A stretch of 64,000 nt of DNA from Escallonia rubra. Taxonomy: Eukaryota; Streptophyta; Magnoliopsida; Escalloniales; Escalloniaceae. The position numbers and the translations under genes were made by a program. Below the pieces are notes generated by a model that made no database searches, was not told where the DNA came from, and saw only the letters and a program-made list of their open reading frames with translations. Shown here one piece after another: positions 1-11,752 of the stretch. Positions within the stretch are counted from its first letter, which is position 1. Each line of letters begins with the position of its first letter. The stretch spans positions 62,001-126,000 of the forward strand of contig JAVXUO010002032.1 of assembly GCA_033065855.1 (NCBI GenBank), given 5' to 3'.

Positions 1-62
1 ATTTCAGCTTGATCATTGTACCAAGCACGAGGCACCTCTTTGAGTCCGTAGATTGCTTTTTT
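1..62 (-). mobile_element. Copia reverse transcriptase fragment (partial, runs off window)
   Basis: Read on the minus strand, this edge encodes AIYGLKEVPRAWYND, which matches the conserved Copia reverse-transcriptase block (consensus A-LYGLKQAPRAWY). The fragment is about 20 residues long. It ends at a homopolymer A run where the frame slips, and then meets LTR-like sequence of the next element in the opposite orientation. It is a dead remnant. The family call rests on this single motif, which is distinctive. Confidence 0.7.
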
Positions 63-79
63 AGCCGATAGACATGAGA

Positions 80-165
80 AGGAAGCTCAGGATACCATAT
101 AAATACAAAAGATCAGCTTTTCAAGGAACGCTAAACTCCTTTAGGGTGTCAGAGCTTCTAAAAAA
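80..165 (+). repeat. Copia LTR 3' end and primer-binding region (truncated)
   Basis: The sequence from about 86 to 155 reads as the end of an LTR followed by a decayed primer-binding site (GTGTCAGAGCTT; the usual plant initiator-tRNA-Met site is TGGTATCAGAGC). It precedes the gag region at 314. Almost the same sequence occurs in inverted orientation at about 5521-5595. Only the last ~65 bp of the LTR survive here. Confidence 0.55.
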
Positions 166-313
166 CATTCTAGTGAGTTCAGACACGATCCCCACTCCCA
201 ACTGCTCAGTTTTTTTTTTTTTTTTGTCGTACCTTCCAGTCATCTTCTTCCCAATAACTCAAGCCATGGCTGATTAACAAAGTTCTACAACAGAAGAAAA
301 TGCCATTCCAACA

Positions 314-1557
314 ATGGTGAACCCAACCTTATCAAACACTCAAATTATTCCATTTAACCTAGCCTCACAGCTTTCCATTAAACTTTTCGGCAGCACCAAC
401 TTCGCCACATGGAAGGCTCAAGTCTCGAATCTCAAGTGTGGCTATGATCTCTTCTCGTGGCTTGATGGCTCTTCAGTTTTTCCACCCAAAACCATCACTG
501 TATCAGATTAGGAAATTGTCAATCCCTCCTACAAAGTGTGATACCGTCAAGACAATCTCATTCGGAATGCTTTGATGGCTTCTGTTGACCCCCTTCTTGC
601 ACCTTTTATTGCCGCTGCAACAACGTCCAAACAGCCTAGGATCAACTCCATACAACTTTTGCAAACAAATCCAGACGAGGATTTACAGACTCCGTGATCT
701 GCTTGGAAAAGTTTCCCAGAATTCCAAGATGATCTCTGAGTATCTTCGTGCAATTCGCTCCTTTGCTGATGAACTTGCAAGTGACGGCTCACCCATTAGC
801 AATGAAGAACTCGTTGTTTAAATCTAAGTGGCTTGGGTTCCTAATTTCGCTCGTGACACCCTAATATCCTATGAAGAGCTCTTTGATAAACTGCTTGATC
901 ATGAACTTTTCCTCAAGCATGAAGAACTCAAGAAGTACCCGGCCCCTATCACGGTGCAAGTGGTATCACGGTGCAAGTGGTACAACAGAAGCCCCTATCA
1001 CGGTGCAAGTGGTACAACAGACTGATTCAAACAACTACAACAATCGCTCAAACCCGCATCCTCAACAATCTTTACGACAAAATATCAATAGGCGTTCACA
1101 AAATTTTCACCGGTAATTCCCAGCCCATATAACGTTCACAATTTTCAAACAATCAGCAACCACGACTTCAATGCCAACTCTGTGAGAAGTATGGTCATGT
1201 TGCTCGTGTTTGCTGCTCAGCCTCTCACAACCATGTTGAAGCAAAGGCCCCTTTTGCCACCAGAGCAATTCCACATGCGGCTAAGTCATGGATACTAGAC
1301 ACTGGTGCTTCTCACCATATCACTATTGATCCTCAAACTCTGCAAATTCCATAGGATTATGATGGCACAACTCCTCAAATTCAATTACACCATCGCACAC
1401 ATTTCATCTCCATAATATTTTAAGTGCTTCTGCCATTAAATGCAATCTTATTTCTGTCTCTACATCCTGCAAACAAAATCAAACTTCTATTGAAATTTTT
1501 CCCTCCAAATTCCTTGTGAAGTCATTGAGCACAGGGAAATCTCTGGTATGCGGCGGA
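314..1557 (+). pseudogene. Copia gag and protease pseudogene, 5' half (interrupted by CACTA)
   Basis: Several short frames in sequence resemble a Copia gag of the UBN2 type: KLFGSTNFATWKAQV near 380-420, then RDLLGKVSQ and FADELASDGSPISNEELV near 690-820. The protease motif follows at about 1285-1330 as SWILDTGASHHITID, with the DTGAS active site of Copia aspartic proteases. Several frameshifts and stops separate the pieces. A short repeat of 'CACGGTGCAAGTGGTA' occurs three times between 948 and 1016. The frame runs into the GAG-pre-integrase region (STGKSLVCGG) at 1557, where the CACTA element begins; the continuation is at 4800. Confidence 0.75.
1555..1557. repeat. Target-site duplication GGA, left
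   Basis: GGA directly precedes the CACTACAAGG terminus at 1558. The matching GGA follows the right terminus at 4797-4799. Three bases is the expected target duplication for CACTA transposons. Confidence 0.8.
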
Positions 1558-2147
1558 CACTACAAGGAATAAGGCTTTTAGCGACGGGAAAATTCGTCGC
1601 TAAAAACCTATATTCCGTCGCTAAAATCTTTAGCGACGGAATACCCGTCGCTAAAAATCCCTCATATAAAAGGCCGTTACTAAAAGTTTTGCGACGGAAT
1701 TATAAAATCCGTCGTCTAATATAGAACGTTTGGCGACGGATTTATTTCTAAATTAGCGACGGAATATCCGTCGCTAATTATGTTTACGTTTTTTAATTTA
1801 TTTTCTTTTTTAAGGAAATTAGCGACGGATAAAACTTTTAGCGACGAAATTAATCCGTCGCTAAAAGTCATTTTTTTAAACTTTTTTTTTAATTTTTTAA
1901 TTCCTAAACCTGTAATAAAAAACTCAAACCAATTGGGTCTCATCCTCCGTCAACAATCTCAATAGCTCAAACGCACGATTAACAATCTAAAATCATCAAT
2001 TAACAACCTAAAATCATCGATCAATAATCACAATTAACAACCTAAAATTATCAAACAAATAGTCAATGTTCAAATAACACAAAATTGTTCAAAATTTACA
2101 TATCCGATGCGATTAATTTAAAATATTGTCTAATTAATGCTCAGAGT

Positions 2148-2390
2148 TCAACATTGGGGGAAAGCAATTTTTTCACAAGTGCTATGATCAAACACCAGCA
2201 CTTGAAAACGCATTTGCCCCATGTGTTCAAAGATTACAAAGTCTCCTAGATGAAGGTCATGTTGCTGCACGAATTCGTTCCAACCCTCTTCGAAGCAAAG
2301 TTCATCTTGGCCAACCTTCTTCTTCAATTTAACAGGCCATGACCCCTTACGGCTGGTTAAAGTTGCTTCAAATCTCAATGTGGTAAGCAA
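2148..2390 (-). pseudogene. B3 DNA-binding domain fragment captured in the CACTA element
   Basis: An 80-residue frame reads as the second half of a plant B3 domain of the REM type. It contains a W-PVKL strand (GSWPVKLKKKVGQDEL), GWNEFVQQHDLHLGDFVIF, and a closing strand with FDHSTCEKI. This is the usual B3 pattern of W-V, GW--F----L--GD--VF and F-V-IFD. A full B3 domain is about 100 residues; the first strands are missing, probably in an upstream exon. Known B3 proteins are nuclear transcription factors, but this piece is isolated within a transposon and is unlikely to make one. The stop codon is in place at 2148. Family recognition is confident; the parent gene is not identified. Confidence 0.72.
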
Positions 2391-4222
2391 TCAGCAAAAT
2401 GCTACCGGTATGGTCTAACATATTCATAATACAATAAGACAGGTAAGCTTTTTACATGATTCTTTTCGTCTCAAAAAATTTGCTTTTTAGAAAATCTAAA
2501 GTATATAGCTAATCTGACTAACACAAGCGAATGACAGACAAATAGGGGACTCTTTCGCACTGCTAATAGGCTAATAGCTAGTGTATGACCGAAATGAATT
2601 CTTGATTCTATTAGGGCTAGTTTCAGTGTTTGACTAATATCACAGGGACTTGAAAACGTAATTAGCTGATGCTCTAGACTCCTTTGATATTAGTCAAGAG
2701 CCAGCGCCCCTATAGAGTCAAGATGTTCTGCTATCATTAGCCGATATCCCATTGCCTAACGGTGCATTCAATATCCAAATGCCAAACTACTCAAAGCACA
2801 AACTTGGATGACGCGATAATGGTGGTGGTGGGTTTGTTGGGTTGGTAGCTATGATGTTAGGCTTTGTTGATGATGGTGGTAGCAGGTAGTAAGGGGTTCA
2901 ATGGGGGTGGTGATGATGAAGGTGTATTAGAGGGGTGATTGTGGTGGTTACAGGTAATAGGTTAAAGATGTTTTGTAAGGTAGTAAGGGGTTCGTGAATT
3001 TGTTGTTAAAGACGTTTTGTAACTAGCGGTAGATTTTGCATACAGTTACCAAAAGAGTCATTGAATGCGATGTCGTAATCTATGCCTCTCTAATCTCAAC
3101 CTCACAAAACCAATTACATCTGGAGAATCTTCAGTCTTCACTAATGTTAGAATAAAAGTAGAAGCAAACCAAAGCTGAAACTTGGATGCGGAGACACAAC
3201 TATTAACTAGCAGTTCGGGATTGCACGCAATTGAATTAAAAGAAGTACAAGTTTGAGAGCAAGTACAAATATTCCACGCTTTTAATTAGAGTGCAATAGT
3301 TGTAAGGCAGCCGGCTCCATTGGCTCATCTAAAGTCTCTAATTAGGGTTTCTAAAGTCGCACTCATCGAGAATTAGGAGTCTCACCATTGTTGGGTAGAC
3401 AGTCAAGAACTCCTTAAAAGTAAAAGAAGGATATTTCATTTTGTGCTTAACAGAAACATCTCGTAAGATAAACTACATGTACTTACTCTTAGGCTTAACT
3501 GCTTAAGTCACAACATCTCATGCGAGTGAAGCATCTATCTTAAGAATTCCCTAAAAGTAAAATGGGCAAACTCAAGGAACGGACTGGAGTAAATGAACTT
3601 TACCCCTTTCCACCCAAATGCCATAGACTGTCCAAATCTTCTCATTTTTAGTATTTCCTTCACCAGTAAAACGGGTTTTGAGATTCCAGCTTATGCCTTG
3701 ACATTTGATGCACCTACTCTACTCAATCAGCAAAACTACAGTTCAAGCATTGGAACTTTCAATTGATGGATAAACATAATAACCCTAGTTATGCAATTAT
3801 CAAGACGGAGCAAATGCGTTTAACGATCACTACACGTTACAATCATAAGAACCCATGTCTCTATTAATGTATTCTATGCAGAGACAAGAAACTTACACAA
3901 CTGCTCCAATTACCATGGGAACCGATTGAAAATACATGTAATTGTGTTTAACGATCGATGATTATTGGTCAACCAAGAATTGAAGTATTGCAGCAAAATT
4001 AGTTTTTCTTAAAATGGCCCAACTTCAATCTGGCGCAATTTTTTAGCGCAAGTTGTTGGGCCATCAATGGAGTACCAAAAATTCCTCATCAGACTAACAA
4101 TTTGATCCTAAGAGCATAAGCTAATACGGAGTAGATCACTACACGTTACAATCATAAGAAACACAAAGAATATGTATAAATGTTGCACAAGAATTAAATA
4201 AATAAGACTAAACGGAACTTAC

Positions 4223-4440
4223 CTTAAGGCACAATAGCCGGCGGCAGTGGAGGGCGGCGGCGTCAGTGGCGCGACGACGGTGGTAGTCTTTTCACGCGAC
4301 GGCAGTGGAGGGAGGGGTCACCGTGTAGGGGGATCGCCGGAAGTGGGTCACCGTGGAGGTTGGTCGCCGGAGCAGAACAGCGGTGGGAGATTTTTCAGAG
4401 AGAGAAACGGGGGAAGAGAAAGAAAGGCAGATCTGGTTGT
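4223..4440 (-). other. Candidate captured first exon (5' leader with splice donor)
   Basis: On the minus strand this stretch is GC-rich with CT-rich runs typical of a plant 5' leader, and it ends in a good splice donor (CTTAAG|GTAAGTT, exon end at 4223). It lies upstream of the B3 fragment in the same orientation, about 1.8 kb away, so both may come from one gene. The identity is inferred from layout and composition only. Confidence 0.4.
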
Positions 4441-4796
4441 TTTAATCGAGGACTTTTAGCGACGGATTGGGCCCGTCGCTAAAAGTCCGTCGGTAAATCA
4501 CGATATCTATCGACGGTAGTTTTGGTAACGGATTCCTTCCGTCCCTAAAACAATTTTATAAAACCCCCGAAAAAATTAATTTTATAAAAAAGTTTTAGCG
4601 ACGGTAATTCCGTCGCTAAAAGACCGCCGCAAAAAAATTGTCGGCAACAACTTTCGCCGACGGTAACTTCGTCGGTAATAAGTTTTTAACGACGGAATTT
4701 TACCGACGGTGGTATCCGTTGGTTAAACTCGTTTTTACCGACGGATTGTTATCCGTCAGTAAAACTCCGTTGCTAAAAACGTGTTTTCTTGTAGTG

Positions 4797-4799
4797 GGA
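4797..4799. repeat. Target-site duplication GGA, right
   Basis: Direct copy of the GGA at 1555-1557, immediately outside the CACTA right terminus. Confidence 0.8.
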
Positions 4800-5455
4800 A
4801 TAGAGATGATCTGTATGAGTGGCCAAGCGGATGATATTCCAAGCGGACTCCAAATTCTGCGAATTTAGTCTCCACTTCACCCACTATTTCCCTGTGGCAT
4901 CGACGACTTGTACATCCAACCAGTCGAATTCTAAAACAAATCATTAATGCTTTCTCTCTACATTGTTCAACAATAGACAATTTCAATTTTTTTAATTCCT
5001 CTTGACGCAATAAAAGTTAGAGGTTTCCCTTTTCCAGCAATTCATTATCAAGTGATAAATCACTGCAAACAATTTTCAGTGATCTTTGGGGTCCATCTCC
5101 TGCTCCTTCTTTGGATAAAAAGCTGTATTACATCATTTTCATCGACCACTTCACCTAATGCACGTGGCTCCATACGCTAAAAATGAAAGTGAGGTTCAAA
5201 ATTTTATTTTTTCTACCGTCCACGTGCGGGTTGAAAAGTTTTTTAACACCAAAATTCTCACCCATTACTCGGATGGCGGTATTGAATTTAAAGGTCTTAA
5301 ACCTTATCTTCATTCCCATGTCAACTTCTAGTTTCGCCACCATATGCCCCTCAACGAGTTGCCTTTGTTGAACAACACAATTGTCACATCATTGAAACCG
5401 CATGCAATCTACTTCATCAAGCCTCCCTACCATCATCATTTTGGATTTTTTCCTA
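4800..5455 (+). pseudogene. Copia GAG-pre-integrase and integrase pseudogene, 3' half
   Basis: This continues the Copia frame broken at 1557. LWHRRLVHPTSRILKQIINA near 4890-4950 is the GAG-pre-integrase motif (LWH-RLGH). SDLWGPSP and LYYIIFIDHFT near 5078-5155 are the start of the integrase core. YSDGGIEFKG near 5267-5295 matches the second integrase Asp block, and a decayed segment resembling the third block follows. Frameshifts are frequent. Reverse transcriptase and RNase H are absent. The piece ends abruptly at an inverted LTR end near 5521. Confidence 0.75.
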
Positions 5456-5520
5456 TCAAGAAGGAGTCTTCCTCATTAACCGTCTCCTTACACCAGTCCT
5501 TGATAAAGATTCCATCTCAA

Positions 5521-5720
5521 GCTCTGATACTATAAAGGGGTTTAGCATTCCTTGAAAAGCTGATCTTTTGTGTTGGTATGGTATCCTTTTATATAAGAGA
5601 TTAAGAGTCAAACTTCTCAATATAAGGTAAGTATTTACAATCAAAGAATAGCTAGAACCATGGACTTTCTGTCACGATCAGAGAATGGCTAGAATCATGG
5701 GCTCTCTGTCAAGGTAAGTA
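5521..5720 (-). repeat. Inverted Copia LTR end plus primer-binding site
   Basis: The minus strand carries an LTR with a TATA-like TTATATAAAAGG near 5589-5600. It is followed by an LTR end and a primer-binding-like GTATCAGAGC near 5520-5535. About 65 bp match the sequence at 86-155 in inverted orientation. A ~36-bp direct repeat (GCTAGAACCATGGACTTTCT and a near copy) occurs at about 5649-5712. This LTR therefore belongs to a separate or rearranged Copia copy in the opposite direction. Confidence 0.55.
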
Positions 5721-8152
5721 TTTTGAATTCCACAATTTTCGGATGTCTTGGATATTGTTCCACGTCCCTGATATTGCTCCATGTCCCTGATAATATTGCT
5801 CCATTATACAGATTTGTAGCTAGGGTAGTTTTGGTTTCTCCCCAAATCTTTTTTTTTTTTCTTGTTGAGGTCAGGTCTTCCCCCTCTCTAGACCTAATCA
5901 CCGATAGGTTGCCATCTTTATTGCATGCCATTGTCCCCCTCCAATCATCACCTGATCCAGGATTTTTTGGGCTGTTATTTGCGGTTGTAGAAAATAAACA
6001 GAAATTTACTATGTTAAAGCAGAAAAGAGCGAAGAAAAACTTATCGATGATTGAACTTTAGACTGAGGCATAGAAAAGGTTTTTAAAGTGAAGAAAGGAG
6101 CAAAACTTTCACAACTTACTGTAAACCCTTGAAGTTTTATAATCTCTCTAATGCGGAACTATAACTTTTGTACAACTTTCACAACTTCAAGCGGGCAAGT
6201 TTAGAGTAACATCAAGGTGAAAACATTTGAATTTTGGATTTGAAGTTCCACTAAATAATTTGCTCATCAAATACAACAAGTTTTACACTCTTTTGCTGGG
6301 AAGGGTTGTGGTTAGATCTTCAGATATAGTTATTTTTGTTTTTTTAGTGGTTACTGCTGTTGGCTCTGAGAGTGTCAGTTCCTGGGCTATGCTTGGGTTA
6401 AAGAGTTGTGGTAGAGTTGATCTAGAATGTGTTTGGGTTGGGCGTGGAGCTGGTTCTCTTGATTGGGTATGGAAAGTTAGAGGTGATCTCCTACGCCTAA
6501 ACTGGTGCATCTGCTTCCTCCTTTGTTTGCATTTTATGATTTATTTTTTTAGTCCAAGTGCCTGCTTGAATTTTGTTAGGTTTCCATCCAATTGGGTTTC
6601 CCTATTCTCCCCTACTCGTTTTGGTTTCCCGATTCCCTCAATGGCTACTGCCAATGCGAGTAGGCCGGTTCGTCAATTGAATTTGTTTGATTGATTGCCA
6701 ACTTGTGTGCTTGGTTTTATTAATGTTGAGTGCTAGTGAGGTGCCTTTATGAATCAGGGAAGGGTGGTGGTGGTCTCTGGGAGGGAAGGGTGGTTTCAAA
6801 TGGGATGCGTAAGGTTGAACACAAAGTTTGCACTTTTTGTAGATTCCCTTTATGAACGAAGTTTCTAAGTTTTACTGAAAAAGGGACGAATCTCATGTTA
6901 TTTTAATAGGATAGTGAAACTAAGTTCGAAATGATTACCCCATACACAATTGTCTTTATTGAAGCTTTTATTTTCATTTTGTCAAATTCTTGTGATACAG
7001 GTGAAGATGGTCAATGTCAATTATGGAGTGAGAATATCAATCTTGAGTACATAACTACAAGAATGAAGCTTATATTAAACCAAAGAAAAAAAAAGGATGA
7101 AGCTTACTAGCGACCGAAAATAGAGACAATCCTCATGCCAATCACTGGTGCGCCAAACACACGTCAGATTAGTTGATCAAAGAGGAAGAGGGGCAAAATC
7201 AAAATAGAATATGATACACAAGAAAATAAACTTATTTAAAAACTACTTTCTCCTTCGACCACCGAAAACATTTTCTCGAAACATAGATGGTAGCCGTCGT
7301 TTAAGGCTTCAAATGGGGCACGTGAGGCTATGTGCAACGGCTACCATCTATGTTGCGAGACCATGTGCTTTCTCTCTCTGTCTCTACCTATCTCTCTCTG
7401 CTCTTTTCTATCTCAATCTATCTGTAACTTTCTCTCTATGTTCTTTCTCCTTTTTCTTCTCTGTTTAAAAATTTCCGAAAAAGAAAAAGACAAAATCTTA
7501 GATTATTTTAACAGGTTACTAAAGAAAATGGAAAATAATAACCAACTCACAAGTAGAACTAGCTCACTCGAAATGTTTTTTATTGAAACTTTTACATTTT
7601 ACTTTGTTGACTTTAGCAATATAGGTGAGTGGGCTAATTCAATTATCGAGCGAGAATATCAATCCCAAATTTATATATACGTAAATGATTGTTTAGTAAA
7701 GGTAAATTTTGACATTTTTCAAGACCAAAATATTATTATCTCAGCTCCATCCCTTTAACATCTTAGACATGGTTCTTTGCAATTCAGATGCTTTTTAGCG
7801 GCATTTATGAGGTGGAGTACAAGATTGGGGAGTTAAACAAATAACATGCAATGTGATGTAACATAATAAAAAAGCATGGCCAAAACATGTAAATCAGTTT
7901 GGTACACCAAAAAAAAAAATTCTCAATCGATAGGTCATTAGCTTAAGTACTATAGATAATCACTAAAAGTTGATGGTTTGTTCTCAAGTAATTGCCATTA
8001 AATGGCTTTAATGTTCAGATTATTGTTTGCAAAACGAAATGATGATGGATTCAAGTTTCAACTTGGTACTTATTTTGTAATGTTAAATGTGTTCCTATTA
8101 ATAAGAGATAAGGGTAGTTAGTTATCGTCTAAGTAAGTGGTACCAGTTATTT
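5721..8152. other. Intergenic, no gene recognised
   Basis: Several open frames occur (for example 6227-6694 plus, 7330-7758 plus), but none shows a domain, codon pattern or splice context I can support. CT-rich runs occur near 7370-7460. The segment just before 8153 (about 8040-8152) may be a decayed LTR into which the Mutator-like element inserted. A TATAAATA-type sequence lies beyond that element at about 9450. Confidence 0.4.
8144..8152. repeat. Target-site duplication (CAGTTATTT), left
   Basis: Nine bases matching TAGTTATTT at 9375-9383 with one difference. A 9-bp duplication is characteristic of Mutator-like elements. Confidence 0.7.
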
Positions 8153-9374
8153 GGGCTAATTACACCTATGTCCCTGAGGTTAGGGGGTAATTACAAGCAA
8201 GGACAATAGTTTGGACAAATTACACTTATGTCCGTTGACCAAACAGAATCTTAAAAACCCTAACGGTTTTAATGAAAAGACTTTGTTGCCCCTGAGTTGA
8301 AACCTTATTTATTTTCCAATGCCATTATTTCATCTTCTTCCCTTAACTCCATTACTCTTCATCTTATTTTTAATACCATTAATGTCATTACTCTCCGCCC
8401 CTCCCCCAACCCCCTTTATGTCTCAAAACTTCCCGCAGCACCCCTTCGCCTTCCAGTGTGCCTCCCTGTCGCTGCACCCTCCCCATTCCCATTCCCCTTC
8501 CCTGTTGCCCCCACCCTCCCCTTTCCCCGTCGTCCGGTGTGCCTCCCTATCGCCGCACCCTCCCCTTTCCCTTTCCTCTTCCCCGTCGCCGTAACGCCAC
8601 ACCCACCTGACGCCATTTTTTGCCAAAACTTTCACAGCTCCGAGACCGACTAATCTGATTCAGGTCTTCTTCGCCATTGAAATGCTTACCAAGCACGATA
8701 ATCCTACCTCGACCACGCTAGGATTGAATTCATAACTCGCTAATCTCAATAACTTGACTAGCATATCCTTGTATTCCGCAAAGTAAATCTTAGATTCTAA
8801 GTCGACTGAGATGTGGTGGGCTCGTTGTGCGGCGGTGGGCCCGTTGGCTCGCTGTGCTGCCGTGGCTGTAGTGGCGCCGGCGGGGAGGGAAAGGGGGTGA
8901 GCTGGGGGAAGGAAAGGGTAGGCAGCGGGGTTGGGGCGAAGGGGGGGTGGGCAGCAGGGTTGGGAGGAAGGGAGGGGGCGCCGAGGTGGTGGGAGAGAGT
9001 CACCGACGGGGTGGTGACAGGGAAGCGCCGGTGGCGTGGGGACATGGATGCCTTGGATTGAAGAGTAACCCTAATTTCCAAATTAGGATTTTGAAACCCT
9101 AATTTAAAATCCCTAATCTTCAAATCAAGGTTTAAAGTATTAATTTAAAAACTTTCAAAATTACTCAGTATATACAGTACAAGGATAGTTTTGTCATTTT
9201 AAAAATACGTATTGCTGACATCATTAAAAAAGTGCACTTTTTGGACGGAATTCTGACGGATGGACACGGGTGATACATTTTAAAAGTGTTTGGTCACGGT
9301 AAGTTACATTTTGAAATTTAGTGTCCTTGACTGTAATTATCCCCTAACCTCAGGGACATAGGTGTAATTAACCC
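8153..9374. mobile_element. Mutator-like element (Pack-MULE type), 1.22 kb
   Basis: The left end GGGCTAATTACACCTATGTC and the right end are inverted copies of each other for about 45 bp, both including CCCTGAGGTTAGGGG. They are flanked by a 9-bp duplication with one mismatch. The interior is unlike its AT-rich surroundings: a C-rich block at 8395-8600 with an internal ~81-bp tandem duplication (GTGTGCCTCCCT repeated at about 8457 and 8538), and a G-rich block at 8810-9050. No transposase is present. The GC-rich interior suggests captured genic DNA, but I cannot name the source. Confidence 0.82.
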
Positions 9375-11157
9375 TAGTTATTTTCTATTCGGTGGTTACT
9401 TTCGATGTTGTAGTTATTTTCTAGATTTAGTTTGTACATACTATAAATATTAGACGCAAGACTCATTGCAAGGGACATCAATCAATTATTTTCTTTTTTT
9501 TTCAAAGAAAAGTCTTCATTCTTTGGAAGAGTAAGCGTTCATAAATTAGAAGCTTCACAATTAGAAGTTAGATAACTTCAATTTACATTTGGGTGCAATT
9601 TTTACGATTAACATTTTTTTTTTATAATTTTTAATCTTCCAAACACTTTGAAATTAAAAGTCCTCATCAAGATGTCAAAAACAACTCACACATTTGAATC
9701 AATTGTAACAATGGCCTACAAATTGATTGCATGTTTACATCTGGCGCATATCTTCAGACTTAACAAAGCAAAACTTATTAAAGACCTAGATAGAACTTCA
9801 GTTTTCACGTAACTATTTCTTCGTACTTGCAAGAGCCCTAGTAATTAACTCTAAAGGTTAAACAACTCTTTTTGTACAAAATTTGTAAGATTGAAAAGTT
9901 AAAAGTGGCTGAACTCAAATCATCAAGCATTAGTATACCTATTTGGTAACCTAAAAATAGATGTCTAAATATTAATTCGAGTTTACACGTTTGTCCTTTT
10001 TCCAGCTGTGTAGATTATGCTTCATTTTTTAACTTAGGGAAGTGACAATTGCGCTTCGCTTTTCACCAATTGAGCTTCGCTTTTGTCGCTAAAGCTCTTA
10101 GAAGGCAATAACCACTTTAGCCGCAAAACTTAGGATGAAAAGGTTGAAGTGCAGCTCAATTATTAATTCCTTTTGTTATTGCCAAAAGCTTGATGGCTAT
10201 GTTGGTGGTGGTGTTAGGGGCAAGAGGCAAAGTGTTTGTAATCGTGGTGGTTAACGATGTAGCGATGATGCAATGGCGGCAAGTGGTGGTAATTATGGGG
10301 GTTTGGGGGAAGCAATTAGCGGATGTTGATCTTGGTGGTAGTAATGTGGTGGAGATGGAGGTAGTGTTAACACAATGTGGATGTGGGCGTGATGGTGGGT
10401 TGGATGTCGAAACATCATGGTGGTGTTGGTGGCTGCCAAGGTGGCATGCTAGAGGTGTTGATGGTGTCCAAGTGGTGGTAGCCGTGGCTGGGTGGTAAAA
10501 GCTGTGGTGGTGGTAGAGGTTGCTGGGTGGTAAAAATTATGGTGGTGGTGACACCAAGGACGTGGTGGTTGTTATGGTGGCCCTCGTGTGGTGGAGCTTT
10601 TTTTTGCTGGCAGAATAATGGTAGAGAAGGTGGTGTTGTGGAGGAGGTGTTGGTGAAGGGGGCATGGTTGTCGTAGTGGTGGCAATGTAGGTGTGATGGT
10701 GGAGATGGTGTAATGGAGGATGCCAAAGGATGCCGCATCATGGAGCTATATATTCTAGTTAATAAGTATTCTGATAAATAACTTTTGGCCATCTCACTCA
10801 ACATTTAAGTGTGAGTCTATGTTAAGTTCTTTTGGCTTAAATTACGTTTCATGCGATATAAGGTTGGTAGTCATCAAATGCACTTAATTGAAGATCATTA
10901 AAAATTTCATCTTAAATGCTTAATAGCATTATAAAAGAATTCCTAATTTATTCATCTAAACATGATTAGAATCCCCTTTTGTTCTTTTTCTTTTTTGGGA
11001 ATTTCTTATTTTCGATCATGTAAAAATACTGCCTTCGTAGCATCTCATAAATATTGTCTTGGTAGCAGTAAAAACGATGTTTTATCAGTCAAAGCTAAGA
11101 TTCATGAAAAGGAACCATCATCTTTTCCCAGAAACCTGTGGGCCAAAACATCCATAC
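9375..11157. other. Intergenic with GGT-rich low-complexity DNA
   Basis: Possible LTR remnant at 9384-9560 (TATAAATA near 9450). From about 10190 to 10740 the plus strand is rich in GGTGGT and GATGGT units, which creates long but low-complexity frames on both strands. No recognisable gene. Confidence 0.45.
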
Positions 11158-11159
11158 TA

Positions 11160-11530
11160 CTCCCTCCATCCCTGAAAATTCGATCAGTTTGACTTTGCAC
11201 GCATATTAAGGATTTATGTTATATGTTGTGTGTTTTTTTATTTTACCCTTTAGAGAGAGGGGGAGGAGAGTGGGACAAGAGAGAGAAAATTAGTTGGTAG
11301 AGTGTTAAATGTGAAAAGAGAAACAAAATGAAAAAAGTGTAAATGGTGGGTCAGGAGAAAGAAAATGAGTTGGTAAAAAGTTAAATGTGGAGAAAGAAAT
11401 AGAATAAAAAAAGTATAAAAGGCGTAAATATGTAAAAATATCAACAAAATCTTTCTTAATACGAGAGTAATCAATTTTTGTGGAAAGACCCAAAAAGAAA
11501 ATATGATCAATTTAGGAGGGACGGAAGGAG
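11160..11530. mobile_element. Stowaway-like MITE (Tc1/mariner), 371 bp
   Basis: The ends are CTCCCTCCATCCCTGAAAAT on the left and GGGACGGAAGGAG on the right, imperfect inverted repeats of the common plant CTCCCTCCGTCCC family. TA dinucleotides flank it at 11158-11159 and 11531-11532, as expected. The interior is AT-rich and non-coding. Confidence 0.85.
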
Positions 11531-11752
11531 TATTAAACATAACCCGCGCATAACCACCACTAGCACACAACTCCTAAAACCATAACAGGAGTACAGATCA
11601 GTGTAGAATCAACATCATATTTCCTAGAATCACACACTAACTGCACTTACAATGCAGCCTAGCTATGAGCTTATGTTAATTGAGATTTGGACCTGCACCA
11701 GCACCACAATGACCATTGCGAGGGGCTTCGTCATTCATATTACTGTGACCAC

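Larger units (their letters stand above)
1558..4796. mobile_element. CACTA (En/Spm-type) non-autonomous transposon, 3.24 kb
   Basis: The ends are CACTACAAGG at 1558 and CTTGTAGTG at 4796, flanked by a perfect 3-bp duplication (GGA). Both subterminal regions (about 1578-1865 and 4450-4780) are packed with palindromic copies of TTTTAGCGACGG and CCGTCGCTAAAA, the subterminal repeats expected for this superfamily. No transposase is visible. The interior carries gene-like sequence on the minus strand: a candidate untranslated first exon at about 4223-4440 and a B3-domain fragment at 2148-2390. A 22-bp unit (ATTAACAATCTAAAATCATC) repeats near 1978-2060, and GGT-rich DNA lies at 2815-2960. The element sits inside a Copia pre-integrase reading frame, so it is younger than the Copia element. 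Confidence 0.9.

Noticed and set aside
6227..6694. 155-codon frame with hydrophobic stretches
   Set aside because: No recognisable domain, AT-rich codons typical of random sequence, and no promoter or intron context.
10190..10804. Gly/Val-rich and Pro/His-rich frames near 10.2-10.8 kb, possible glycine-rich protein gene
   Set aside because: GGT-repeat DNA without signal peptide, splice sites or a consistent start; both strands are equally open.
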